64,000 nt of DNA from Lutraria lutraria (Eukaryota > Mollusca > Bivalvia > Venerida > Mactridae). Within the stretch, counting starts at the first letter, position 1, and each line of letters opens with the position of its first letter. Positions 11,850 to 23,199 of this stretch are shown piece by piece. The DNA lies in NCBI GenBank assembly GCA_964023205.1, contig OZ026835.1, positions 39,343,083 to 39,407,082 of the forward strand, in the 5' to 3' direction. The translations under genes were made by a program, and so were the position numbers. The notes under the pieces were generated by a model, which worked only from the letters and a program-made list of their open reading frames with translations, made no database searches and had not been told where the DNA came from.

Positions 11850-12329
11850 AATAGCCACTCGATTTCGTGGTGATTTTTATACGTTTACAGACATTATTTT
11901 TCAATTTCACCCATCAAACAACGCAAACCTGTCGAAAGAAAAATCTTCATTTTTTCCCTTTATATTGGGTGTATAAAAACACCAAGGTAGTGCAGCCGCC
12001 ATCTTTTCGATTGACGGTAGTGACGAAAATAAGCGTGGGTCCCGCCTTTCCTTTTAATCTGCACGTGCTTTCCGAGAACCTTGCTTTCGTTGTAGTGTGC
12101 CCCAATTTCAAACGTTTTGACAGCTTTTACAAGGAAAGTCGGGACCTACGCTTATTTTGTCACTTCCGTCAAACGAAAAAATGGCGAGTTCACTACCTTG
12201 GAGTATTTTATACACTCAATAAGGGAAAAAAATGAAGATTTTGCTTTCGACAGATTTGCGTTGCTTGATGAGTGAAATTGAAAAATAACGTCTGTAAACG
12301 TATAAAAATCACGGAATCGAGTGCCGATG
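11850..12329. mobile_element. hAT-like foldback MITE, copy 1 (480 bp)
   Basis: Long inverted arms of ~190 bp: each end reads (C/A)AT..GCACTCGAT or CCACTCGAT inward, followed by TATACGTTTACAGAC and CATCAAACAACGCAAA or close variants. The flanks are ATTGACAC (11842-11849) and ATTGAAAC (12330-12337), a 7/8 match that fits an 8-bp target-site duplication. An 8-bp duplication is the hallmark of the hAT superfamily (also P and a few others). There is no transposase; ORFs inside are by-products of the arms. The central ~115 bp is asymmetric and lies in the opposite orientation in the second copy at 51470-51859. Confidence 0.85.
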
Positions 12330-12337
12330 ATTGAAAC

Positions 12338-15300
12338 TTCATTCTTCGAGTAATGCTTTATACATTAATTATGAAGCTACAGCTCTCAGGCCATCGGAGA
12401 ACTCACGGCAAAACGATGCAAAATGCACAGTATCAATATTGTATACGCCTCGGTCAATATGGCATTCTGCCTATAAATACCACATAATATTGAATGGCTC
12501 ACAAATCAATAACTGTGATATTAATATATGAAACGTCTTTGATTTAAAAACACTAAGGATTATATTCTGATTTATATCATGTTTTATTGCATTATAACTG
12601 ATCCACAGAAATGTATATTAATCAAATGGAAAGATGAACTTATTACAAATAACGACCTATAATTACGGTTGATGAATATTGACCTGGTTCTATTTTCAGA
12701 TAGGGAAATTCCGAAATTTCTATTAAATATCAAGTTATGTCATTGGATATGATATTTGTGTTATCCGATGGATCAGTCTTTAATCCAATCAAAATGTGTT
12801 TATTTGTAGATCATAATATTATAATAAAACTTAATAAAGATAGGTCACCATGGAATATCTACAGAATCAAATATTGTGTATATATCAACAAGGCAAACAA
12901 CACTTATGAACCTTGCAAAGTGTGTATTAGATTAAATAAAAGATATCTGATGCAACTGTCAAAAAAGTAACGATTTACTATCTTTTCAATATCAAAAGTT
13001 TAGTAGCGCGGTACAGATTACAGTATTTGAATATAACAGTTATAGTAATTCTTCAGGACACTTCGTAGAAATGTCAACCGATGCCAATCAATTAATTGCT
13101 GTTGTATCAGCTGTTCCTATCAGGATGCAACCATCTACCAATCATAGATTAAGTTGAAATAGCTCATTCATGCAATGTGCACTTCACTAAAGTGCTTGTA
13201 CCATTGGAAACAAATTTTCCCATTTACGTAACTATTACAAAACTATCAACTTTACCATCATGTTGACAACATATCGATAACATGTCCTTATTCTACAGCT
13301 CGTAAAACACAATGGCCACACAAAAGCATTTACACATTGAAATGCAATCTAATTATTGGAAATTCACATTTCCGACAGGCGGACGTTCCGGAGCGATTAA
13401 CACTGGGCGTTAATGTACATTTTAGATCTTTTTCCTTGATGGAATCTTACATTTGAACACCATATACATGCGATATGAAGTTTCATTGCGCCAGGGATAC
13501 GTAATTATTAGACATTTGTTCTGGTCTGTATATCATATGTCTAATTATATATTACGTCTGTATAGAGTTAGTACGCAATGTTCTGTTAGGTAATAATTAT
13601 ATAGCTGAAAAAGCGTACGTGGTAATAACCTTTGTAGAAAAAGTGTATATCACACAATGGTGCCATTTACGAGTACATTAAACTCTTGGTAGGGTAATCC
13701 TGTCATGTTGTAAAGTGTCCATTTGGGAGGAGTTCATCAATAATGGCAGTATGGAATCCTGCCATTTAAGTCTTTTGCTCGAACACTGCCATGTATACGT
13801 GATTAAGATCCGTTAAATCTAATGCACCGTATATAGTATGAAATCTACTGTTTCAGGAATATTCAAATTGGATGTCGTTGTTATGATACGAATGTGGATG
13901 TCGTATATTTTGCAAGTGGCGTTTTCACGACAGTCATATACATTGTGTTTCGTTATAAGATCCCACGCGGATATTACTTCCTTACTGCAGTACTTTTCAT
14001 TTCCGGGCATTGTGTGACCATGTCGCACTGCTATACAATCTAAAGAGCTTTCAAGAAAAACCAATAACAGCAAATAAGAAATATTAATGAATGCCTTACG
14101 TTATCGAAGCAAAGACTAGTACCCTGCCTTTTTATTTCGAATTGGAACGCACCTATACAAGCTGCAGCTATTTTTCCTGTCTTATATAAGTTACTTAAAT
14201 AACAGAATGGTAATTATGTGGTGTACATTTACTGTTATTTTTTTATTAAATGTAGCAGTACATACTAAAACTCATTGACCTGGTATTCAGTCATTGACAT
14301 GTTTTGAAACCATGGTGTTATTTGGCATCAACTCTTTGAAATAGCTTATTAAATCATCAAAGTTGAACATTTACATAATGTTGCCATGGTTTTCGAATGA
14401 AAGCCGCATACCAACAAAACATTAGAGCTTTGTCATCGAAACACAATAAAAAATCTAAAAAAGAACAATGATCCTTTAACAACATTTTTGTAATTACTGA
14501 ATTTTGCGAGTTGCTCATCTTTTAATAAAGGTTTCAAGGTATTTTTTCTGTTCGTGTGCACAAAAACAATCTATATAAACGGCATCCTTGCTCTGTTTGT
14601 CAAAACTGAATGCTAAATAACTCCAGAAAGTCGATATTGTCAAATCAATCTTATCAATGGAACAAACATGACCATAAGAGGAAAAGGGCATCGTAAATTG
14701 TCTTAATGATAAAACATCTGCACATTAATTAAACTTGATGCACACTTGGTGATAAATGAGTTTTTGTGGAGAATTGACTATTGTACAATGGACACGAACG
14801 TGATATTGTTTTATAATAAAAAAATAAACCGGCTGGGCAAAGTATAGATATTTTATTTAAGTGGCAATTGCTAGAGTAGTATGTAAGTTTTCATACTCCT
14901 AATATCCAAAAGTAATATAGTACATCAAAAGGGAGCAGGCAGGTTTTGGGAGCCTTTGTAATTTTTATAGGTTCCTTGATAGAAAATGATTAACTCAGAG
15001 GCTTTTCTTATAGCCCAATTAGCGTTTTGCTGTAGAAAAATATATGCAAAAACATTTAATTGCTGATATCATCCCAAGATAATTATTACCGACGAAACAA
15101 GCCCTTTTTCGTCTGAAAACACTTATTTCACTGTGATTTTGCTTTTGTAAACTTGAAATATGTAGGGCTCGTGACGTCACTTTACTACGTGTGCATATCA
15201 TGACTGCGGGAAAACACAGGTGTTCTGTAAATAGCATTTATTTCAATGACATTGAAAAAAATACGATAGTGGTTTCGGAAACATTTTTTCTTGCTATAAA

Positions 15301-16319
15301 GTATGCACGGGAGGAAAACACACGTTATTGAACAAACAGAAACTATTAGGACCAATACATTTGTAAGCTTATGGGACTTTAAACAATAACAATCCTTCTA
15401 GATTGAAATTACGTCGTTTTCGACGTCAAAACGGTCATTTGTACGGTATTTATAGTGCCTCTCTGAAAATACCTATCGCTCTATCAGTTTATGGAAATAT
15501 TAAATGAAATAAAATTTTAATAGCGGAGTATAAAATTCTCGAGGGATTTTTTTTTTATTTTTGTCTGGAATAAAGTTTGATGTGTCATTTACCGTTCTCG
15601 TGAATTTTAAGAAAATCTATCGAGCCGTTTTAATTTTATTAAAGCTTTGAATGATAGCATTACCTGATAAGGCGCTCATTCGCTTTCAAGAACGTCGTTT
15701 CAAACACACGTCTGGTTTTGGTATCTAATGCATACTTACATCTATTTAATTTACTGTACACAATGATTTAAAACGATTTAATGGAATTTATGATACCTTG
15801 TCTGTCAGTAACCCTAATCACATTGCCATTCTTTTCAGATAACACTAAACACATTACATTATCATTTTAGCGTGCTTAATTTTGTGTACATATTCGTAAA
15901 TAAATAATATGACAAAATTGCAAAACTTGGCCGCTCTATTGAACTAAAATGGAAGATAATTGTGATTATTATTCTTTGTATAAAAAACAAGGTTCCATGA
16001 TTTACATTATGTATAATTATTATTTAATGCTTGAGAAGTTTATTTAGATGTGTTGTTTTAATGATATGCATTCTATGTAGGCTTATTGTTTTGGGTAAAT
16101 ATTAATTATGACTCATAAAACAGATTTACGACCGCGTTGTGATAGCGCATTTATGATATAGATACTTAATATAACGAAGATGATTGCTATAGTATGTGAA
16201 AAATACATACATGATTACAACAAACGAGTACGTTGTTTCAGAGTTGATTAAAATGCGTAAAATGCATGATGTCATCAGAACGTTCAAGTGTAAGCCCGAT
16301 TCTCACTGTCGCAGTGCTG
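12338..16319. other. Long stretch without genes
   Basis: Chance-length ORFs only, including an 84-codon minus frame at 13819-14073 that starts with a hydrophobic run but has no splice or promoter support. The part at 12646-12810 shares AAATAACGAC, GTTGATGA, a GACCTGGTTCTATTTTCAGA-like block and AATCAAAATGTGTTTATT with 43438-43515, suggesting an old dispersed repeat. Confidence 0.45.
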
Positions 16320-16475
16320 GTCCCCGTTTTCAAGCTCCCTTTTTCAGGTTACACCCGGTAACTTAACAACATTTTCAAAGTACCGGTCCCAGTAACATTA
16401 AAACGTTTTCAAACTCGCTACCCTGTTAAATAATAATCCCTCCCTGGTAACTTGAAAACGTTTTCAAACGCCTCC
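16320..16475. repeat. Degenerate tandem repeats with GAAAACGTTTTC palindrome
   Basis: Four irregularly spaced copies (36-55 bp apart) of a GGTAACTT...CGTTTTCAAA(C/G)TCC-like unit, one holding the perfect palindrome TTGAAAACGTTTTCAA. Probably a decayed minisatellite. Confidence 0.5.
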
Positions 16476-17944
16476 CCATCCTATGTTAATTTTAATGGAC
16501 AAAACGTTTATATTTCAGGTTATAATTCATTCCTATGATTCACAGTCAACAAGGTTTATTCACATATATTCCTGTATTTCTTAACTGAATGTACGCTATA
16601 ATTACATGAAGCTATGGAATTCTATTAGGGTCTTGCAATAATATAATATCAAACAACTTAGATGAATAATAAAAAGTGTCGCTACATTCCTAAACAATCC
16701 TGAAAACTTCCTTTATTTTGCAAAATGCAAAATCCAAATCGTCTGTGATGGGGATCGAATTCACTTTATGGTTGCTAAATAACTGTAGTACATGCATTTA
16801 AATGTCAACCGCGCATGTAGTCCAATAATCCGGAACACTAATACCTTGTGTATATCATGCTACAGACAGGTACAACACCGGACCTATACCTCGATTCTGT
16901 CCCGGTAGCTTTAATGATTAAGCAGGTTCTTAATATTTTCCCGGTAAGCCATGGTTGTTTTATACATGTTTGTATATTAAACATTTTATCAAATACGGGA
17001 CTGATTGCCCGATAGCGCCAGAACAACAAGGTCCATCCAGGACTGCCATGGATGACTACAGTGTCAACAGGGTTGTACTCCTGGTTTGACAGGGTTTCGC
17101 TAAGTCACTCATCCGGGACCAACCGAGAGTCAACATGGAACAGAGAGAATAGCGCTGTACACAATGTGTCAAACGACGTTTTTGAAGGCGAATGAGCGTT
17201 TTGTAGAGTAACGCTATATAGTGAAGATTGGATAAAATAAAAAAGAACAGGTCATAAAGAAAAAACTAATCTCGAACTAATGTAAAGCAGACAATTCATT
17301 CTTGGTTGCAGTGAAGGTTTAGAGAGGATTTTTCAGAGTGTCTTAACAATCTATAAGCGTCAAGCAATGAAAACGTGTCTAAAGTACATTATTCGCCACT
17401 AAAATAAATCCCCTTGAGAAACGTACGCTAAAAAACAAAAACATAAATTAAATTAAGATGGATATCGCCGTTCTTGATGACACGAAAGCTTTCGGTATGA
17501 AAATTGCACGAATACGTTCAGATATTAAGAAAAGTGGTTTTGTATTAGAACCTAACACATATCAACACCGTTCTTAATTTGAGAAAATGACATGAAATTA
17601 AATTGTTTGTTGCAATAGTCGGATGTTAAAAATGATCTGAACATCTAGTTATACATACATTGTATGACATACAGCTTATATATCACATTGAAATTGTATC
17701 TTGTAATATTTGACATGAATTTATGTTCGTTTTATTCGTTTAACGAACAAAAGATTAACAGCATTAAACTTGCACCAACAGCTTTCAAATTCCAAATGAA
17801 CAATTTTAATAAACATGAGAGCTGAGCTCTGTTGATAACAGAAATGTCATTTGTATTTATACAAATGTTTGAGATTCGAACAAGATAAAGGTGGAGTTTC
17901 TACATAATTTTATTAGGAGTTGGAATACATAATTATGTTCATTA
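16476..17944. other. No confident feature; possible SINE-head relic near 16740-16820
   Basis: On the minus strand near 16760-16745, GAATTCGATCCCC resembles a tRNA box B preceded by a weak box A. This is too decayed to name. The rest is unique AT-rich sequence. Confidence 0.3.
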
Positions 17945-18016
17945 TACCACGCAAACGAAGTTTGAGAGGGGGTATATTGGAGTCACTCTGTCGGTCGGTC
18001 GGGCGGTTCGTCCGCA
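17945..18016. repeat. Fragment of interspersed repeat with (TCGG)n
   Basis: ACGAAGTTTGAGAGGGGGTA and GGAGTCACTCTGTCGGTCGG form a pattern (GAAGTTTGGGGGTATA...GTCGGTCGGTC) often seen at the end of mollusc interspersed elements. Only this end is present. Confidence 0.4.
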
Positions 18017-18150
18017 TACAATATCACAACGAACTACATACTCATTCCTTAATCGATGTGCAAGACACAGTTTCCATGCCCAGTGATCCACACATTCCAG
18101 AGTAATATGCCTTTGAACATACATATAGAGTACAATCGCATTGTTAGTGT

Positions 18151-18674
18151 TTAAAGGGGCATGCCCTGGAACTGAAGCGTCTCAAATGGCAATCAGATTG
18201 GTATCAATTTAATGCCTAAATCAATTAATGAAAGCCCTGTAAAATATTTGCAAAACATCCCGCTAGTTTACTCAAAATACACATTTCAAGATTTATCAAA
18301 CCTGCCGATTTCAGCCTCAGAAATTATTCGTCATTTTCACAACTCGACCCTTTCGGTTTGTATCAAAACCGAAAATATCGCGGAAAAAATGTCAGCAAAC
18401 TGAAATGGTAAGTATTTCTCATGTTATGTTCATTTGAAAGGCAGCGCACATGCTCAGTTAAACTCTCAGACGTATCGAAAATATCGTTGTCGTCAATAAA
18501 AGGCTGTAAGCCTTTTATTCAAACCGACATACAAATACCGACGCGCGCGTTATAGGGTCATTTTTGAGCGGACATTCTTCTTTGACTTTTAGGTAATAAT
18601 TGGTTTTACAAGTGACTAACGCATTTTTGGTGTACGAAAAAAAGACACAGCAGTTCCTGTACATGCCCCTTTAA
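18151..18674. mobile_element. TTAA-type MITE, copy A (524 bp)
   Basis: Left end TTAAAGGGGCATGCCCTGGA and AACTG; right end read backwards TTAAAGGGGCATGTACAGGA and AACTG. TTAA at both edges is the target choice of piggyBac-type elements, although the AGGGGC start is not the canonical CCC. The interior has no transposase; it holds an 11-bp perfect stem (AATAAAAGGCT) at 18495-18519. A 63-codon ORF inside has no meaning. The sister element at 21405-21879 shares only the ends. Confidence 0.7.
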
Positions 18675-18768
18675 AGCGGCTTCAGGGGTATTAGTCACTT
18701 CTGTGTTCTAGTTTTATTACTACAATATTAACACGTTCATTCTTCCCAACGAAAATTCTAAAACAGTA

Positions 18769-18858
18769 TTGAAAGAAAGACAGAAAGAAAGAAAGACAGA
18801 AAGAAAGACAGACAGAAAGAAAGAAATGAAGAAAGAAAGAAAGAAAGAAAGAAATGAA
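18769..18858. repeat. (GAAA)n microsatellite, interrupted
   Basis: Runs of AAAG/GAAA with GACA and ATGA interruptions. Confidence 0.95.
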
Positions 18859-20434
18859 GAGTAATTGTATTAGATATGTTGTCTCAAATAAAATTGAAAG
18901 TTAATTTATGTTTTTAATTGAGTTTTCAACTTTTTCTAAAACAAAAACGCTGCAAATGTATTGCAGGAATTATAAGAATTACTTTGCAATCCAACCCAAA
19001 AGATTTGTATCCAGATCATATCGATAATTTTCCTTGGAATGCATTTTTATAACTGAAGATGCATTACAAAGAATGGTTACCTTTAAAAGCATAATTCAAA
19101 TGTACTATATTTAAACATATGCGGTAAACCACATTATGTTCTATTCCCAGAACTGTCGCATTGCAAGAATTAACAGTTGTTTTTTTAAGTTCACTGCTAT
19201 TGTTGCCTCAAAAGTTATCTTCCATTACAGTTAAAGGCAATAATTCCCAAGACTACAAAGCGATACGATGTGTGCAATTATTTAGAAATTGTGTATTTTC
19301 CGAGAAGTTTCCCACACTTCAACGTAGAGTTTCTTCCAAACGATTCTGAACACATTGCTAATGGAGTTACCTTTTCCATGGAATGCAGCAATTGTTGTTT
19401 CATTTTGAGGAGATAAAGGACTGTCATGGGACTCCAGATGAAATATACTCATTTCGAATAAAGCTTTGAGCTAGTATTATTTGAAGTGTCGTTTTCCTAG
19501 AAGAATATGCAGCAATGCAAATAATAGGACTTGTGGTTACTGAAATGCAATACAAAAGTCATATCATGTCCCTTGTGATGTCTGATATTTCAGACTTCAT
19601 TTATTTGTTTTACATTTGCTGTTCCTTAAATAAACATTAGTCTATGTTCAGTAGGGTTATGATGATGATTATATGAGACGTATATTATATTATCAGAAAA
19701 GACGATCAAATATTCAATTTAATTTTATGAAAATTCCATGCAGGTGTATATTACATTTTGGTCAACCTACGTCACTATGAAACGATGTACAACATTGACC
19801 AATTTCGTGACTTAAGATCAAACAAGTCACAAAATATAGAGAATGATGATACAATAACCAAACTAACTCCTCAATGATTATGCCAGCATTACCATAGATA
19901 CAACCGTATAATTCTCATTATGTTATTAATATCGCTGTGGTGTTCACAATGCATCTGCTTCATTGAAAAAAAAAATATGTATCATCCCTTTTTGATTGGC
20001 TCATTATTTAATCCAATCACATGTAGTTGTGATGTTGATAATGCATAATGCTACACTGTAAACAAACACCCCTTTTATTTACTTCGGTGCTGCATTTTCT
20101 TTTTATATAGGAGTTGTGGTTGTTTTGTGTGTCTGTTGCTGTAGATGTAATATGTGTGCTAAAGTTTAATTAGTTGCTTTTTTTCTCTTTCTCTATTCAT
20201 GTACCAACACTGTTTATGATCAATTCATGTTACCAACACGTGTTAATATAAAAGCCGATCCTGTTATCACCTTTGCTGTTAAACCGAGGAAGTGGTGTTA
20301 TGTACGTACATCATCTGATACCAGTGTATGAACCAATCTACGTGACCTCGACATTATTATGTTGTAACACATGTTGCGGTTCTTTTAATCAGTGGTTTCA
20401 AATAAGGTTATATTATATTTGTTTTTTTTTCTTG
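18859..20434. other. No supported feature
   Basis: AT-rich spacer. A 62-codon plus frame at 19161-19349 and the start of a 143-codon frame at 20273 (which runs into the SINE below) are unsupported. Confidence 0.4.
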
Positions 20435-20672
20435 GGAGGGTACGCCCTTTTTCAACAGGCAGAGTCCCATGCGGCGGACAGTTCACCTACCCATCGTTCC
20501 TGGGAGGAACTAGTACCGGACTCCCATGCCCGTATACATATCATCAACTGCCAACTTTCCTTCAAAAAGATCGAGATATTGATGGTAGCTTGGGCTCGTA
20601 CCTGTGTCCTTTTATCCGCGAGAAGTCCGCGGCATTATTCACTCGACCACAGAAGCGGGGCTGTTATAATTT
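20435..20672 (-). repeat. tRNA-SINE, family F1-like
   Basis: Read on the minus strand: head with box A TGGTCGAGTGAATAATGC and box B GGTACGAGCCC, a central ACTAGTTCCTCCCAGGAACG block, GGTAGGTGAACTGTCCGCC, and a tail TGTTGAAAAAGGGCGTACCC. It is GC-richer than its surroundings, as expected of a recent insertion. Two overlapping plus-strand ORFs (143 and 97 codons) read the SINE backwards. Confidence 0.7.
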
Positions 20673-21404
20673 ATGTATCAATTAACATTATGCATACATG
20701 CTGAAAACATGAAAAAGCATTGAAACTATCATTTGTTTAACTGTTACCGATTGAAATTCGATTATATTTTATAATGTTGAGTGTAGAATTACATAATTGG
20801 AAAGTCAATGAAATATTAACTGAAGTTAAACATAGATTATTCTATTGAATGATATCAACTATTTATATGTTTTAAGAGATGAATACCTCTATTTGCAATA
20901 TTGACCATGTTGATACAATCTTGTCTTGGCGAGCAACTCGCTGAATCATTCTTGAAGGTTACCATTGCATACAATTATCAAATAAATTATTCAACATATC
21001 GAATATAGACAAGTTTTTACCATCGTTCATTGCATGATATATTTTGATATTTCTATGTAGAGTACTTGTCATTTGGAATACATTTTACCCTTTCCTTAAC
21101 AAATAGAAACAAAAGACACAGTCATGTACGTCGATATTTGCCTAGTTAGTGTTAATACAATCCATTTAAAAGTATGAAAATTATGTAATGTTACTTGTGC
21201 CTTTACGTATTATAGTACAAGTTTTACTGACAGGGTTTAATTGATTGATAAGCAAGATAATCTGACACGTTAATGGCTTATAATGTATTTTCTAAATACA
21301 CACGGGCAAATAATATACAAACTATTATATAGGATGATTTATGTATACGGTTTCTGTGTTTTGTCTCTACAATATACTTGGGATCCATTTTTTACTTTCT
21401 GGCA
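20673..21404. other. No supported feature
   Basis: AT-rich, stop-rich spacer with nothing recognised. Confidence 0.5.
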
Positions 21405-21879
21405 TTAAAGGGGCTTACCCTACAACTGACAAACATTTTGTGAAAGTGTAAAAATGTGTTAGATGTATATGTAAAACAATATATAGTGGATATTGCAAGA
21501 AGAACTTGGGTCGTAAAATGACTAGTTTAGGCACTAGCAACAAAAATCATAGCTATGAATAATAAATCACTTCCAACCAAAAATTGTACAAACAATTCCA
21601 AAGATTTTCCGATCTTTTATGGAAACTTACGGGCATGCACGCTGCAAAAAAGAGGTAAATTTCAAATTTGCTGATTGTTGACATACTTCTCTGACGACTA
21701 CATGACATTTCCATGACTAAATGTATGTGTCACAAATACATATTTTTGAGATTTTATTTTTATTTGGATGAATTTTTGGCTGAAACTTTCTTCGTCGGCT
21801 TTTTTCTTTACAAGCTTCTAATTTATCATCATTTTACCTTGATTGTAGATGCACCAAGTTGTACGGTATGCCCCTTTAA
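21405..21879. mobile_element. TTAA-type MITE, copy B (475 bp)
   Basis: Left end TTAAAGGGGCTTACCCTACA, right end read backwards TTAAAGGGGCATACCGTACA, each then AACTG or AACTT. It has the same terminal design as 18151-18674 with an unrelated interior, so the pair are related through their ends only, as when different non-autonomous elements use one transposase. No transposase ORF. Confidence 0.7.
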
Positions 21880-22272
21880 GGCGTTCAAAATTGTGTGTTT
21901 CTAGCTGCGTGCTCATTCAAAATAGATTAGGAAGGGTTGGGCTATTTTGGCTCTTGAAAGCGTGTGGAAAAGTAAAAAAGTGGAAAAAAGGATGTACCAT
22001 TACTCGGTCGTAATAAATATCCATGGTCTCGAAGAAGAATTGGGATATGTCTGGTAACCAGAATCAAAGATTTTTTACGCTTAGGTATTCAACATTTGCT
22101 TTATAAAGCGTCATTCCTAATTCTCACACGCGTGTAAATGTGTTAATAACACAAAAAAATAAACTGAAATAGAGGGGATTTTTTAATTTAAATGAGGAAC
22201 ATATTTTATGTTCTACGGAAAGTTTGCTAAGCACCTTGTAAATTATTCTTTCTAATTTAGGTTTGAGTTAAA

Positions 22273-22848
22273 TTAACGCTTTAAATGGGATCGTATATTT
22301 TCATTTATTATAAATATTTGACTCTGATGAATCGTGCTTTTTGTGGAATTTCCAATAAAATGTTCAGAATGAATAGGAATTGATTTGATACGGTGGATGT
22401 AAGCCAATTTTGTTAATAACAGTCTGGCAGAGTGTTTCCCATCATTTCCTGATGGAGAGTTGTTCCGTTCTTGAACCAACAAGGCGAAAACTTTCTGGAG
22501 ACTCCTCGGCTCGCCTGAGCGGGCTAAAATCGTTGGCTTTGATTCATTCATGACATGTTCAATTTGATTGAGGACCTGAGAACTCACCTGCCAGTCGCCT
22601 GAAAAAAAGCCTAAAAAGCTGCTTGAACATTGCCCCGGCTCTAGTGATACGATATAATAGGCTTCACCAATGTGGCGATTGGAAGCGACCTGCCCCACAC
22701 CATACCAATAGCCAACAACATATTTTTTGTGTAGATACATCCTTGTAACTCGAATAGCCATATTTAAAATAAAACTATTAAGGAAGGTTTGTGTTGACAG
22801 CAAACGTGAATGACCTGTAATGTCATTGACATGCAGACAATATCCCAT
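22273..22848 (-). CDS. Unrecognised 191-codon ORF
   Basis: This is the longest frame outside tandem repeats and is longer than chance readily yields at this base composition. The start at 22848 follows an upstream in-frame stop by ten codons; internal ATGs (MAIRVTRMYL) are alternatives. The middle is protein-like and GC-richer than its flanks: KKYVVGYWYGVGQVASN, then GEAYYIVSLEPGQCSSS, GDWQVSSQVLNQIEHVM and GKHSARLLLTKLAYIHR. The YYIV...C..F...W pattern weakly recalls a SWIM-type zinc finger, but the CxC and CxH residues that would bind zinc are missing. No signal peptide or membrane segment is clear. It could be a single-exon gene, one exon, or a decayed transposase piece. I assign no function. 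Confidence 0.35.
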   Translation of the reverse strand: MGYCLHVNDITGHSRLLSTQTFLNSFILNMAIRVTRMYLHKKYVVGYWYGVGQVASNRHIGEAYYIVSLEPGQCSSSFLGFFSGDWQVSSQVLNQIEHVMNESKPTILARSGEPRSLQKVFALLVQERNNSPSGNDGKHSARLLLTKLAYIHRIKSIPIHSEHFIGNSTKSTIHQSQIFIINENIRSHLKR

Positions 22849-23199
22849 AGATCGGGTGGTGAATGTTGTTCATTGCTGCTACCATTTAAAGTCTACGCGT
22901 CAAAACGGCCGGTGTATCTCAATACACACCGACATAATAACAACATGACAAACATATAATATACACATTACACAATGACGTGATACATTTTTGGTCTTTA
23001 GCAAACTTTTAGTAGTATATTATACAACCACAATGCGTTTCTTATAAGATAATATACCGGCGAATAGGATTGGCAACTAATAACTTTTGCCATTAGCTTC
23101 AGTACAAGTTTTCCACTGAGAACTGATACTAATACGATAAGATCAACTATGAAGGAACCAAGCATCTCATATGATTTATTTTATATCAGCATCAAATTA
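22849..23199. other. No supported feature
   Basis: Spacer between the minus-strand ORF and the foldback element; nothing recognised. Confidence 0.4.

Noticed and set aside
11867..12235. 122-codon ORF (and 51471-51806, 51564-51842, 51610-51864)
   Set aside because: All lie in the arms and centre of the two foldback MITEs; frames on both strands, no transposase motif.
20273..20704. 143-codon ORF
   Set aside because: Its second half is a SINE read backwards; the first half alone is of chance length.
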